Assembly (NCBI GenBank): GCA_903867225.1
Contig: CAIPQN010000032.1
Coordinates: forward strand, 21,124-85,123
DNA: 64,000 nt
Source of the DNA: an uncultured Pseudomonadota bacterium
Lineage (GTDB): Bacteria > Pseudomonadota > Gammaproteobacteria > Methylococcales > Methylomonadaceae
Reading direction: 5' to 3'
This document shows positions 56,439-64,000 of the stretch, in pieces. The translations under genes were made by a program, and so were the position numbers. Every line of letters starts with the position of its first letter. Position 1 is the stretch's first letter. The notes under the pieces were generated by a model. That model was not told the origin of the DNA. It did no database searches and was given only the letters and a program-made list of their open reading frames with translations.

Positions 56439-57005
56439 ATGGCAAAAGCAGGTGATTTAAAACGTGGCATGGTGGTCGAAATCAATGGTGTACCGCACGT
56501 TGTTAAAAATGTAGATGTTAAAAGTCCTTCATCACGCGGTGCATCGACGTTGTATAAAATTCGTTTTAACAATGTTCAAACAGGACAAAAACATGACGAA
56601 TCTTTAAAAGGCGACGATTTTTTGAAAGATGTGGATTTGGTTCGCGCAAAAGTGCAGTTTTCTTACATCGATGGCAAAAATTATATTTTCATGAACACCG
56701 AAGATTATTCGCAATACACATTGAGCAAAGACGATTTAGAAGACCAAATTGATTTTTTAAGCGAAGGTTTAGAAGGCATTATTGCGTTACTTGTAGATGA
56801 TGAAGTATTGGGAATTGAATTACCAAGCGTGGTGATTTTAGAAGTTTTAGAAACACCACCCGCGATTAAAGGCGCGACGGCAAGTGGTCGAACGAAAACA
56901 GCACGTTTAAGCACAGGCGCAGAAATTCAAGTGCCAGAGTATTTAGAAACGGGCGAAATGATTAAAGTTAATACCGAAACAGGTAAATTTATGTCCCGTG
57001 CTTAA
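56439..57005 (+). CDS. efpL: elongation factor P-like protein EfpL (YeiP)
   Basis: The 188-residue, three-domain protein matches YeiP more than EF-P: IQ-type SPSSRGAS loop (29-36) with Arg33 at the tip, where EF-P has a modified Lys/Arg in PGK or PGR, and the C-terminal STGAEIQVPEYLETGE. EfpL helps ribosomes through Pro-rich and other arrest motifs without needing the EF-P modification. It begins three bases after grxD. Confidence 0.93.
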   Translation: MAKAGDLKRGMVVEINGVPHVVKNVDVKSPSSRGASTLYKIRFNNVQTGQKHDESLKGDDFLKDVDLVRAKVQFSYIDGKNYIFMNTEDYSQYTLSKDDLEDQIDFLSEGLEGIIALLVDDEVLGIELPSVVILEVLETPPAIKGATASGRTKTARLSTGAEIQVPEYLETGEMIKVNTETGKFMSRA

Positions 57006-57006
57006 A

Positions 57007-58857
57007 ATGTCTAAAAAAATTCTGCAAATCGTATGTTTACTTTGCTTATCGACTGTCGTAGTCGTAATGGCGGACGATGACATTATTTCGTTGCCTGAAA
57101 TGACGATTTATAACAAAGCGATTTCGTCTGAATTTACCGCATCGCAAATGCAAAATGAACTCACTCGAGACGATTTAGAATCAGCAGAAATGCCTGACCT
57201 TAATAACGTATTGAGAAATCAATCGGGATTGATGCTGAATCAAGGCAGCGGACAAATGCCGACAGCTGTGCATATACGAGGTGCAGGTGGCAGCGGACAA
57301 GGTATGGTCACATTAGATGGCGTTCCTTTATTCGGCAACTTCGCGGGAATGTATTCGTTAAGTCATTATCCACTTGATGCTTTTGATCAAGTCACCATCA
57401 CACGAGGCGCGAGCGGCGAGAAACAAGGAAGTCGAACACTCGGTGGCACGATTCATTTGCAAACTCGTCGTATGCAAGAAAAAGATAATTTTTTGCACGT
57501 TGAAGGCGGCAGTTACGACACAGTTCGCAGTGCCATCGGTAGCGGATTAACAACCGCAGCAGGTGATTTTTCTGCAGTGGTTGGGCAAAGCGATATTTTT
57601 AGCGGCATCAGTCAAGCTCAAAATGGAACAGAAGGTGATAATTTTGGCATGACACACGCGTCAGCAAATTGGTTTAAAAATTTCGGACGCGGGCGTTTAG
57701 ATGCGTCACTTTATTTTGTCCGCAGCGATGAAAATACTGATGGTCCTGGTTTAGTGCCAGCAAGACGAGTAGTCGGTTGGGTAGATGACAAACGCGGTAA
57801 ACTTTCAGATGAAACATGGGTGACACAATTACACGGCGAATATGATTTAGCGTCTTATTGGAAAAGTTCGCTGCAATTAGGTTTTACGCAAGACAGACAA
57901 AAAATGGTCACAACTGCCGTCAAACCATTTTCAATAAGTAATCAATTATTCATGGTGGATTGGAAGAATACACATTTGCTGCCGCTCGATGAAAATAATA
58001 AAAATCAGGCATTACTTGTTTGGGGCGTGAATACGCAACATCAACAAACGCTCAATATGCCAGCATCGCAAACTGTGATTAGTCCAAATGTGCGTGGTGA
58101 ATTGGTGATGGGCGAATGGAAATGGAGTGCCGATGGACGTTTTGATAACGGTGACACTTATGGAAATCATCAAGTTTTTTCGCTCGGTTTGAATCGTTCA
58201 TTACCCCAGAATGTGAATGTTTTTGCGAACGGCGGCACAGGGTATCGTCAACCAGGTGTGAGTGAATTGATGAATCCGCTCTTTGGCAATCGCGCTTTGC
58301 AGGGCGAAAGTAATGCGGGCGGGGAAGTTGGAATAAGCTGGAATCCATTGCCCGACAGTGAAATCAAAATAAGTGGTTATCATCAAAATTATCAACAAAT
58401 GATTGTATTGATGTCAGATGAAAGGGGCGTACTCAAAGCACAAAATTTGCAGGATGTAGATGTTTGGGGTTCAGAAATGCAATCGAGGCATCGTTGGTCA
58501 AGTATTTGGGAAAGCGGTTTGAATTACAGCTATATGAATGCAATCAATTCAATCACACATTTGCACGTTTCCTATCGCCCTGAACATCAAGGTGTATTTT
58601 GGAATGAAGTGCAATTATCGCAACCTTTAACATTGCGCGTGGAATTAAACGTACATGGTAGTTATTGGTTTGATGCCGCTAATAAATTAAGAGCGAATAC
58701 GGCACCGCGCCTTAATGCCTTACTGAAATATCAGCTAACGAAAAAAACTGAGCTATATGTGCGAGGTGAAAATGTTACGAATGAACGCACACCAGAACTT
58801 CTTGATTTTAATTTTAATGGTGCAGCGATTTACGCAGGTTTCCGAACGGGTTTTTAA
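57007..58857 (+). CDS. TonB-dependent outer-membrane receptor
   Basis: From the ATG at 57007 the protein has 616 residues; a GTG nine bases upstream, overlapping the efpL stop, is the alternative, and no clear ribosome site decides. It has a signal peptide (ending VVMA), a TonB-box-like EMTIYNK, a plug domain (about 45-160, with LNNVLRNQSGLMLNQ and RGAGGSGQGMVTLDGVPLFG) and a 22-strand barrel ending in aromatic GFRTGF. Ligand is not clear; siderophore, copper chelator or cobalamin are all possible. No Fur box or partner transporter lies beside it. Confidence 0.88.
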   Translation: MSKKILQIVCLLCLSTVVVVMADDDIISLPEMTIYNKAISSEFTASQMQNELTRDDLESAEMPDLNNVLRNQSGLMLNQGSGQMPTAVHIRGAGGSGQGMVTLDGVPLFGNFAGMYSLSHYPLDAFDQVTITRGASGEKQGSRTLGGTIHLQTRRMQEKDNFLHVEGGSYDTVRSAIGSGLTTAAGDFSAVVGQSDIFSGISQAQNGTEGDNFGMTHASANWFKNFGRGRLDASLYFVRSDENTDGPGLVPARRVVGWVDDKRGKLSDETWVTQLHGEYDLASYWKSSLQLGFTQDRQKMVTTAVKPFSISNQLFMVDWKNTHLLPLDENNKNQALLVWGVNTQHQQTLNMPASQTVISPNVRGELVMGEWKWSADGRFDNGDTYGNHQVFSLGLNRSLPQNVNVFANGGTGYRQPGVSELMNPLFGNRALQGESNAGGEVGISWNPLPDSEIKISGYHQNYQQMIVLMSDERGVLKAQNLQDVDVWGSEMQSRHRWSSIWESGLNYSYMNAINSITHLHVSYRPEHQGVFWNEVQLSQPLTLRVELNVHGSYWFDAANKLRANTAPRLNALLKYQLTKKTELYVRGENVTNERTPELLDFNFNGAAIYAGFRTGF

Positions 58858-58880
58858 ACCAATGTTTGTCAAAAAATTAC

Positions 58881-60002
58881 ATGACTAAAAAACTCAGCGA
58901 ATTTGAATTACAACGTTTACCAAAAAATGTTCACGAATCATTACGCGCTTGGGATGCCGCCGATGAATATGTTTTGGAACATATTGCGAACTTGAATTTA
59001 CCGAACACCGCAAAAATTTTAATTATCAACGACAGTTTTGGCGCGTTAGCGATTGCGTTGCATTTATTTCAACCTTATGCGATTTCAGATTCGTATCTTT
59101 CACAACAAGCGACCCGCCTAAATTTAACTGCAAATCATTTACCCGAACTGGCGGTGACGTTGCTTCAAAGTGTCGAATCATTTCCGCATATTTTTGATGT
59201 CGTAATAATAAAAGTGCCAAAAACATTGGCATTATTGGAATTTCAATTATTGCAATTACGTTCAAACATCACCGAAAAAACACAGATTATTGTGGCGGGA
59301 ATGCTGAAAATTCTCACGCCAAGCGTTTGGAATTTGTTGACGCGAATTATTGGCGAAACAAAAACATCGTTAGCACAAAAAAAAGCACGATTGATTTTCG
59401 CAACGCTTAATCTAAATTTACCCGTGCCACAAAATCCTTATCCAATTCGGTATATTTTAGAAAATACTAATTATGAAATTACTAATCACGCGAACGTTTT
59501 TTCGCGTGAAAAATTAGATATTGGTACGCGCTTTTTTCTGGAACATTTACCTTGTTCAGAAAGAGCTTGTGACCTTATTGATTTGGGTTGTGGTAACGGA
59601 ATTGTCGGTTTAATTGCCGCCGAAAAAAATCCAATGGCACACATTCATTTTGTTGATGAATCGTTCATGGCGATTGAATCAGCACGAGAAAATTTTGAGA
59701 AAGTATTTAAACATCGAACAGCGCATTTTTATGTCGGCGATTGTTTAACAGATTTTGCACCGAATTCAGCAGATTTTGTTTTGTGTAATCCACCGTTTCA
59801 TCAACAACACGTTATTGGCGATTTCATTGCTCAAACGATGTTTAATCAAGCGCATTCCGTGTTACGAAATAAAGGCGAATTATGGGTGATTGGCAATCGA
59901 CATTTAAATTATGGCGTGACATTGGCGCGACTTTTTGGCAAAAAAAATGTAAATCTTGTCGCACAAAACAGTAAATTCATGATTTGGATGGCAATTAAAT
60001 AA
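58881..60002 (+). CDS. rlmG: 23S rRNA (guanine-N2) methyltransferase RlmG
   Basis: From the ATG at 58881 the protein has 373 residues. A TTG at 58866 is an alternative start. It has a degenerate N-terminal methyltransferase-like domain (RAWDAADEYVLEHI, IINDSFGALAIAL) and an active C-terminal domain with the SAM motif DLGCGNGIVGL (near 234) and the base-binding NPPFHQQH (near 303). RlmG methylates G1835 of 23S rRNA in E. coli. It follows the TonB receptor after 23 bases. Confidence 0.93.
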   Translation: MTKKLSEFELQRLPKNVHESLRAWDAADEYVLEHIANLNLPNTAKILIINDSFGALAIALHLFQPYAISDSYLSQQATRLNLTANHLPELAVTLLQSVESFPHIFDVVIIKVPKTLALLEFQLLQLRSNITEKTQIIVAGMLKILTPSVWNLLTRIIGETKTSLAQKKARLIFATLNLNLPVPQNPYPIRYILENTNYEITNHANVFSREKLDIGTRFFLEHLPCSERACDLIDLGCGNGIVGLIAAEKNPMAHIHFVDESFMAIESARENFEKVFKHRTAHFYVGDCLTDFAPNSADFVLCNPPFHQQHVIGDFIAQTMFNQAHSVLRNKGELWVIGNRHLNYGVTLARLFGKKNVNLVAQNSKFMIWMAIK

Positions 60003-60170
60003 TTTCCGCTTAAGAAATGATCAAATTGTGAGTTTTTAATCATCTATTCGTTGTGTTATCCGTTAATTAGAGCTGCAAATCCTTGTCTAAAAATCTAATT
60101 TCGGCTACATTTACGGAATCGGTAGAAGCCGTACAAAAAGAACGATTATAAAATCTTAGGAGCCGTAATA

Positions 60171-61748
60171 ATGAGTGAGTTAAGCGCAGAAAAATTGGGA
60201 CTTCACAGCGTCGGTCAGGTTTATCATAACTTGAGCTATGATGCGCTTTTCGATCATGAAGTTGCAAATCAAGAAGGGCAAGTATTAAGCAATGACACCA
60301 TGACCGTAGATACAGGGAAATTCACGGGACGTTCACCAAAAGATAAGTTTTTTGTGCAGCAAGAACCATCAAATCAAAATATCGCATGGGGCAACGTCAA
60401 TAAATCAGTTTCAGCAGAAATTTTCGATGATTTATACGCTGACGTGATCACCTATTTGTCGGACAAAGATATTTATGTCACAGACGGTTTTAGTGGCAAT
60501 GGTATTACACGCAAATCAGTACGTTTTATTACTGAATTCGCGTGGCAATCGCACTTCGTTAAAAATATGTTTATTCGCCCCGAAGGTGACGAATTGGCGA
60601 ATTTCGCGCCGAATTTTCGCGTTTACAACGCCAGTAATTACAGCAATCACAAGTGGCAAGATCACGGTTTAAATTCTGAAGTTTTTTGCATTTTCAACGT
60701 CGAAAAAAATATCGCCATCATCGGTGGTACTTGGTACGGCGGTGAAATGAAAAAAGGCATTTTCACCATGATGAATTATTGGTTGCCGCTCGAAGGAATT
60801 TTATCAATGCACTGTAGCGCGAACGTCGGTAAAGACGGCGATGTGGCATTATTTTTCGGTTTATCGGGAACAGGAAAAACTACACTTTCAACTGATGCGT
60901 CACGCAAGTTAATCGGCGACGATGAACACGGTTGGGACGATGAAGGTGTGTTCAACTTTGAAGGCGGTTGCTACGCAAAATGTATCGGTTTATCACAAGA
61001 AAATGAACCTGAAATTTTTGCGGCGATTCGTCGTCACGCGCTACTTGAAAACGTGGTTTATGACGACAACGGCGAAGTGGATTATCACGACAGTTCAAAA
61101 ACAGAAAACACGCGTGTTTCGTATCCGATTGAACATATTGAAAATCACGAACCCGATTTACGCGCGGGACAACCGCAAAACATTATTTTCCTAACCTGCG
61201 ATGCGTTTGGTATTTTGCCGCCCGTTTCAAAATTGTCGAAAGAACAAGCGATGTATTATTTCTTGTCTGGCTATACCGCGAAAGTGGCAGGCACAGAACG
61301 CGGCGTAACCGAACCACAAGCGACTTTTTCAGCGTGTTTTGGCGAAGCATTTTTACCTTTACATCCGACGGTTTACGCAACGTTGCTTGGCAAAAAAATG
61401 GAACAACATGGCGTAAATGCTTATTTGGTCAACACAGGTTGGACAGGTGGCGGTTATGGCGTGGGAAAACGCATGAGCATCAAAGGCACACGCGCTTGTG
61501 TCAATGCGATTTTGGACGGCAGCATCAATAATTCTGATTTTGAAACGATGCCGTATTTCAATTTGAGCATTCCAACTACGTTGGCTGGTGTTGAAACCAA
61601 TTTGTTAAACCCACGAAATGCTTGGGAAGACAAAGCGACTTTTGACGAAACAGCACAAAAATTAGCTGGAATGTTTGTCACTAATTTCAAAAAATACACC
61701 AGCGCAAATAACGAATTCGATTTCACACAAGCTGGTCCTCAGTTGTAA
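60171..61748 (+). CDS. pckA: phosphoenolpyruvate carboxykinase (ATP)
   Basis: The 525-residue protein has [12 protein letters not shown], the metal-binding [15 protein letters not shown], the kinase loop [13 protein letters not shown] (near 230) and [21 protein letters not shown]. It links oxaloacetate and PEP. In an organism with the serine cycle it can support carbon skeleton exchange between malate/oxaloacetate and PEP. TAGGAG stands 9 bases before the ATG. A hairpin follows the gene. Confidence 0.97.
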   Translation: MSELSAEKLGLHSVGQVYHNLSYDALFDHEVANQEGQVLSNDTMTVDTGKFTGRSPKDKFFVQQEPSNQNIAWGNVNKSVSAEIFDDLYADVITYLSDKDIYVTDGFSGNGITRKSVRFITEFAWQSHFVKNMFIRPEGDELANFAPNFRVYNASNYSNHKWQDHGLNSEVFCIFNVEKNIAIIGGTWYGGEMKKGIFTMMNYWLPLEGILSMHCSANVGKDGDVALFFGLSGTGKTTLSTDASRKLIGDDEHGWDDEGVFNFEGGCYAKCIGLSQENEPEIFAAIRRHALLENVVYDDNGEVDYHDSSKTENTRVSYPIEHIENHEPDLRAGQPQNIIFLTCDAFGILPPVSKLSKEQAMYYFLSGYTAKVAGTERGVTEPQATFSACFGEAFLPLHPTVYATLLGKKMEQHGVNAYLVNTGWTGGGYGVGKRMSIKGTRACVNAILDGSINNSDFETMPYFNLSIPTTLAGVETNLLNPRNAWEDKATFDETAQKLAGMFVTNFKKYTSANNEFDFTQAGPQL

Positions 61749-61760
61749 TTTTTCTCCATT

Positions 61761-61790
61761 AGTGCGACACAACACCCGTGTCGCACTTTC
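61761..61790 (+). terminator. hairpin after pckA
   Basis: AGTGCGACAC (61761-61770) and GTGTCGCACT (61778-61787) form a perfect 10-bp stem with a 7-nt loop. The following T-run is short (TTTC), so termination may be partial. Confidence 0.6.
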
Positions 61791-61801
61791 AAACTTTCCC
61801 A

Positions 61802-62284
61802 ATGAAACTACTTATCATCATTACCATCATGCTTGCACTAACTGCAGGCATTTTTTTTAGTTTCAATAAAACCGTTCCGAATGCCACTTTTATCGCGTTA
61901 AATGGCGAAAAAATGTCACTTGAAAAATTGCGTGGCAAACCCGTAATTGTGACATTTTGGGCGACCGATTGTGAAAGTTGCCTTAAAGAAATTCCGATGT
62001 GGTTGGATTTATACCAACGTTATCACGCACAAGGTTTTGAAATTATTGGTGTATCAATGTATTACGATCCACCGAATCACGTTATTGAATTTAATAAATT
62101 GCACGCCCTGCCCTACCCGATTACGTTAGATATTGAGGCAAAATTAGCAAAAGAATTTGGTAATGTCAGTGTTACGCCGACGACGTTTTTACTAAATCCG
62201 AAAGGTGGAATTGTGTGGCAAAAAATCGGTTTATTTGAATTGGCTGAATTACAGCCGCAGATTGAAAATCTTTTGAAGGAATAA
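61802..62284 (+). CDS. TlpA-like membrane-anchored thioredoxin
   Basis: From the ATG at 61802 the protein has 160 residues. A hydrophobic leader (1-20) anchors it in the membrane or acts as a signal; the rest is a TlpA/ResA thioredoxin fold with active-site Cys57-Glu-Ser-Cys60 in TFWATDCESCLKEIP and a cis-Pro segment VTPTTFLL. It probably reduces disulfides in periplasmic proteins such as apocytochromes. hemJ, a haem gene, follows after two bases, supporting a haem or cytochrome link. Confidence 0.9.
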   Translation: MKLLIIITIMLALTAGIFFSFNKTVPNATFIALNGEKMSLEKLRGKPVIVTFWATDCESCLKEIPMWLDLYQRYHAQGFEIIGVSMYYDPPNHVIEFNKLHALPYPITLDIEAKLAKEFGNVSVTPTTFLLNPKGGIVWQKIGLFELAELQPQIENLLKE

Positions 62285-62286
62285 AA

Positions 62287-62712
62287 ATGCTCTGGTTAAA
62301 AGCGTTACATTTAATTGCGATGGTATGTTGGTTTGCAGGATTGTTTTATTTGCCGCGATTGTATGTTTATCATGCGATGAGCGACGATGCCGCGAGTGAC
62401 GAACGTTTCAAAATCATGGAACGAAAATTATTTTTTGGCATCATGACTCCGTCGATGATTGCCACATTTGTGTTTGGAATTTGGTTGTTAATCGCGGGCG
62501 CGTGGCAGATGTATTCACACTCGGGTTGGTTACACGTTAAATTTTTAATGCTAGTTTGTTTGGTGATTTATCATTATTTTTGCTGGCAATGGTTTAAAGA
62601 TTTTCGTGCAAATGAAAATAAGCGTGACCATGTTTTTTATCGTTGGATGAATGAAATTCCTGTACTTTTTTTGGTGGCGATAATTATTTTGGCAGTAGTA
62701 AAACCGTTTTGA
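62287..62712 (+). CDS. hemJ: protoporphyrinogen IX oxidase HemJ
   Basis: The 141-residue protein has four transmembrane helices and the HemJ pattern: LWLKALHLIAMVCWFAGLFY, with the conserved His8, and WLHVKFLMLV with Lys in the third helix. HemJ converts protoporphyrinogen IX to protoporphyrin IX for haem. It follows the thioredoxin-like gene with a two-base gap and is ended by a strong terminator. Confidence 0.93.
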   Translation: MLWLKALHLIAMVCWFAGLFYLPRLYVYHAMSDDAASDERFKIMERKLFFGIMTPSMIATFVFGIWLLIAGAWQMYSHSGWLHVKFLMLVCLVIYHYFCWQWFKDFRANENKRDHVFYRWMNEIPVLFLVAIIILAVVKPF

Positions 62713-62740
62713 AAAAACGGACAGATTCTGTCCGTTTTTT
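62712..62740. terminator. bidirectional intrinsic terminator after hemJ
   Basis: CGGACAG (62718-62724) and CTGTCCG (62728-62734) with six A before and six T after. It serves hemJ on the plus strand and the SnoaL-like gene on the minus strand. Confidence 0.92.
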
Positions 62741-62751
62741 AATACAAAAAA

Positions 62752-63162
62752 CTACGCGCTAACTTGAGCAATCCAATCTTGGAGATTGTAATAGTTCGTG
62801 ATACGCGCCACTTTACCGTCACGGATTTCAAAAAATGCACCCGCTGGCAAACGATATTTTTGACCTTGCGCTTCGGGCAAGCCTTCGTCTGTTTTCAAAT
62901 ACTCACCAACAACGACGAATTCAGCAGCGGCACGTTTGCCGTCGGCACTTGCCATAATGACCATATCGACGAGTTGTTCTTTATAATTTGAATTCATGCA
63001 CGCCATGAATTGCGTAAAGGCTTCTTTGCCGATGTCTCGATTTCCTTGGTTGATGTCGTGAATGACATCATCGGTCAGTAAATTTAAAAACGTGTCCATA
63101 TCAGCGTTATTGAATGCAGCGTAGTAATTTTCAACTAAAGAAAGAGTTGCTTGTTGACTCAT
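62752..63162 (-). CDS. SnoaL/NTF2-like (ketosteroid-isomerase-related) protein
   Basis: From the ATG at 63162, after GGGAAAT, the protein has 136 residues. It has the cone-like NTF2 fold signature: VENYYAAFNNADMDTFLNLLTDDVIHDINQG, AAAEFVVVGEYLKT and FFEIRDGKVARITNYYNLQDWI. Members bind or isomerise small hydrophobic molecules, but the actual substrate cannot be read from sequence. It is transcribed alone, toward the shared terminator. Confidence 0.88.
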   Translation of the reverse strand: MSQQATLSLVENYYAAFNNADMDTFLNLLTDDVIHDINQGNRDIGKEAFTQFMACMNSNYKEQLVDMVIMASADGKRAAAEFVVVGEYLKTDEGLPEAQGQKYRLPAGAFFEIRDGKVARITNYYNLQDWIAQVSA

Positions 63163-63266
63163 GTGATTTCCCTTATAAAACAAAAATGAAAGTTATTGTA
63201 AGAGTGCTTATTTTAGCTGAGAACAAAAAAAAATTATAAAAAACTGGTTTTTTATAAAAAGATTGT

Positions 63267-63272
63267 TATAAT
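63267..63272 (+). promoter_or_regulatory. -10 box of the tRNA-Leu promoter
   Basis: A perfect TATAAT ends 11 bases before the mature tRNA start, which fits a short 5' leader. The expected -35 (around 63244-63249, CTGGTT) is a poor match. Confidence 0.55.
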
Positions 63273-63283
63273 TTCAACACTTT

Positions 63284-63370
63284 GCCGGGGTGGCGGAACT
63301 GGTAGACGCGCCGGATTCAAAATCCGGTGGAGGTGACTCCGTGCCGGTTCGATTCCGGCCCTCGGTACCA
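63284..63370 (+). tRNA. tRNA-Leu (anticodon CAA)
   Basis: The 87-nt sequence folds as a class II tRNA: acceptor GCCGGGG with CCTCGGT, D arm with TGGTAGACGCG, anticodon stem CCGGA/TCCGG around loop TTCAAAA (anticodon CAA at 63318-63320), a long variable arm, TPsiC arm GGTTCGATTCC and an encoded CCA end. It reads the UUG codon. A terminator follows about 30 bases downstream. Confidence 0.97.
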
Positions 63371-63400
63371 AATACATCGAGTGAAATGCAAAGAATTTTA

Positions 63401-63437
63401 AAAACCCGCAAGTTGTATGACTTAGCGGGTTTTTTTA
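63401..63437 (+). terminator. intrinsic terminator of the tRNA-Leu gene
   Basis: ACCCGC and GCGGGT pair with an inner AAGT/ACTT stem, flanked by A on the left and seven T on the right (63430-63436). Confidence 0.88.
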
Positions 63438-63494
63438 TTCAGCAATATCTTCAATTCCTCTTTTTAAAAAATCAAAAACCAAATCATAACACAC

Positions 63495-63532
63495 AAAAAA
63501 CCGCCCCTCGGTTTCCCGAAAGGCGGTTTTTT
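63495..63532. terminator. bidirectional terminator between tRNA-Leu and the coiled-coil gene
   Basis: AAAAAACCGCC and GGCGGTTTTTT form the outer stem, and CGG/CCG extends it inside. It lies just past the 3' end of the minus-strand gene at 63545. Confidence 0.85.
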
Positions 63533-63544
63533 ATCATCAAATAA

Positions 63545-63850
63545 TCACAGAACTTTCACCAAGGTTGCCATTGCGCTAACCGCTACAACCATCATCGCAC
63601 CCAATTTAATCGTCATGCGATATTCTGCTGCTTGGATTTCTGTTCGCATCGATTGTATCTCGCCTTTAATTTCTTGCATCTCACCTTTTAACGTCAATTC
63701 CAATTCTTTCAAATCGTGTTTTGTAACCAGTTCAACTTGTTCCTGTGCTTGACGAAACGCACTCGATACCGCCTCTGCTTGTTTTTGCTCAAAACCCGAC
63801 GCTTGCAAAGTTTGAATAAATTGATGTGTATCAAACATTACCAATGCCAT
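63545..63850 (-). CDS. DUF1640-like coiled-coil membrane protein
   Basis: Starting at the ATG at 63850 (another ATG lies 12 bases upstream), the protein has 101 residues. It has an N-terminal FDTHQFIQTLQASGFEQKQAEAV segment, a central coiled coil (ELELTLKGEMQEIKGEIQSM) and a C-terminal hydrophobic helix (LGAMMVVAVSAMATLVKVL). This matches the DUF1640/CCDC90-like family, trimeric coiled-coil proteins attached to a membrane. These small genes are often present in several copies and are sometimes found beside toxin-antitoxin genes. Function is not known. Confidence 0.8.
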   Translation of the reverse strand: MALVMFDTHQFIQTLQASGFEQKQAEAVSSAFRQAQEQVELVTKHDLKELELTLKGEMQEIKGEIQSMRTEIQAAEYRMTIKLGAMMVVAVSAMATLVKVL

Positions 63851-63877
63851 TATCTTCCCCATGTTACCAACGCTTTA

Positions 63878-63994
63878 AATTTGACCCCTTAGCAACGGAA
63901 TAAGCTAATCCATTTAACGAAAAATAGAATATCGTAGAAATCAATAACGACAATGGATTGAAGTCATAAACCACACTTCAATAGGGGGTCAATT
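63878..63994. mobile_element. possible miniature element or insertion-sequence end
   Basis: TTGACCCC near the left (63881-63888) and its reverse complement GGGGTCAA near the right (63985-63992) enclose about 117 bases without an open reading frame. The right copy continues into the window edge, so it may be either a short non-autonomous element or the terminal repeat of a larger element beyond the window. The match is short. Confidence 0.3.
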
Positions 63995-64000
63995 AAAAAC

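Noticed and set aside
60102..60131. CGGCTAC / GTAGAAGCCG inverted repeat before pckA
   Set aside because: The arms match only with a two-base bulge and no regulatory family fits; I could not separate it from chance.
63290..63544. Open frame of 84 codons beginning MAELVDAPDSKSGG
   Set aside because: It is the well-known spurious translation of a tRNA-Leu gene and continues through two terminators.

Overview
The window is about 64 kb of AT-rich chromosome from a gammaproteobacterium that uses one-carbon compounds. The core gene order is gammaproteobacterial: trpF-trpB-trpA-accD-folC-SPOR-cvpA-purF, zapD-coaE, darP, feoABC, efpL and rlmG. Three things point to C1 metabolism: a malyl-CoA lyase followed by both subunits of malate-CoA ligase (serine cycle, 16.3-19.4 kb), and a gene of the H4MPT-linked C1 transfer family (44.6 kb). 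A methanotroph of the Methylococcales or a methylotrophic Beggiatoa-like Thiotrichales would both fit. I cannot name the genus from sequence alone.

Layout. 0-9.4 kb: a tandem pair of HDOD signalling proteins, darP, a membrane/Hsp70 cluster (secreted protein, DUF2760, Hsp70), then a tightly overlapping unit pyrF - TauE/SafE-like - sigma-54 activator. 9.4-16.1 kb: two large paralogous secreted RTX proteins built from an octapeptide repeat; the second is split by a frameshift at a run of seven G. 16.3-19.4 kb: mcl-mtkA-mtkB. 19.8-21.6 kb: an XRE regulator, a MntA-HepT toxin-antitoxin pair and a further HEPN protein. 21.6-35.9 kb: LysR, an enlarged class A penicillin-binding protein, the Trp/acetyl-CoA carboxylase/folate/purine operon and an Aer-like chemoreceptor. 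35.9-43.1 kb: a minus-strand accessory island (AAA+ ATPase, VapC-like PIN pair, Fic, DUF1566, DUF2442/DUF4160 pair, a 512-residue nuclease-like/glycine-zipper protein and a WYL regulator). 43.1-64 kb: mostly housekeeping genes (dbpA, feoABC, zapD, coaE, ilvD, argDF, grxD, efpL, TonB receptor, rlmG, pckA, thioredoxin-like, hemJ), a second DUF4160/DUF2442 pair, a tRNA-Leu(CAA), and a possible mobile-element end at the right edge. No intergenic stretch exceeds about 220 bases.

Most interesting points. (1) The WYL regulator plus the 512-residue protein form a self-contained unit closed by a perfect 13-bp terminator hairpin. The protein carries a D-x14-QxK signature like Mrr-type PD-(D/E)xK nucleases, joined to a glycine-zipper C-terminus, and a small inverted repeat lies between the two genes. 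This is a candidate defence or toxin system. (2) Two unrelated toxin-antitoxin modules (MntA-HepT and the PIN pair) are each bracketed by 39-48 bp direct repeats copied from the edge of a neighbouring gene, suggesting a shared route of insertion. (3) The second RTX gene may be phase-variable or decaying. All functional statements rest on reading motifs and gene order; no database search was run.
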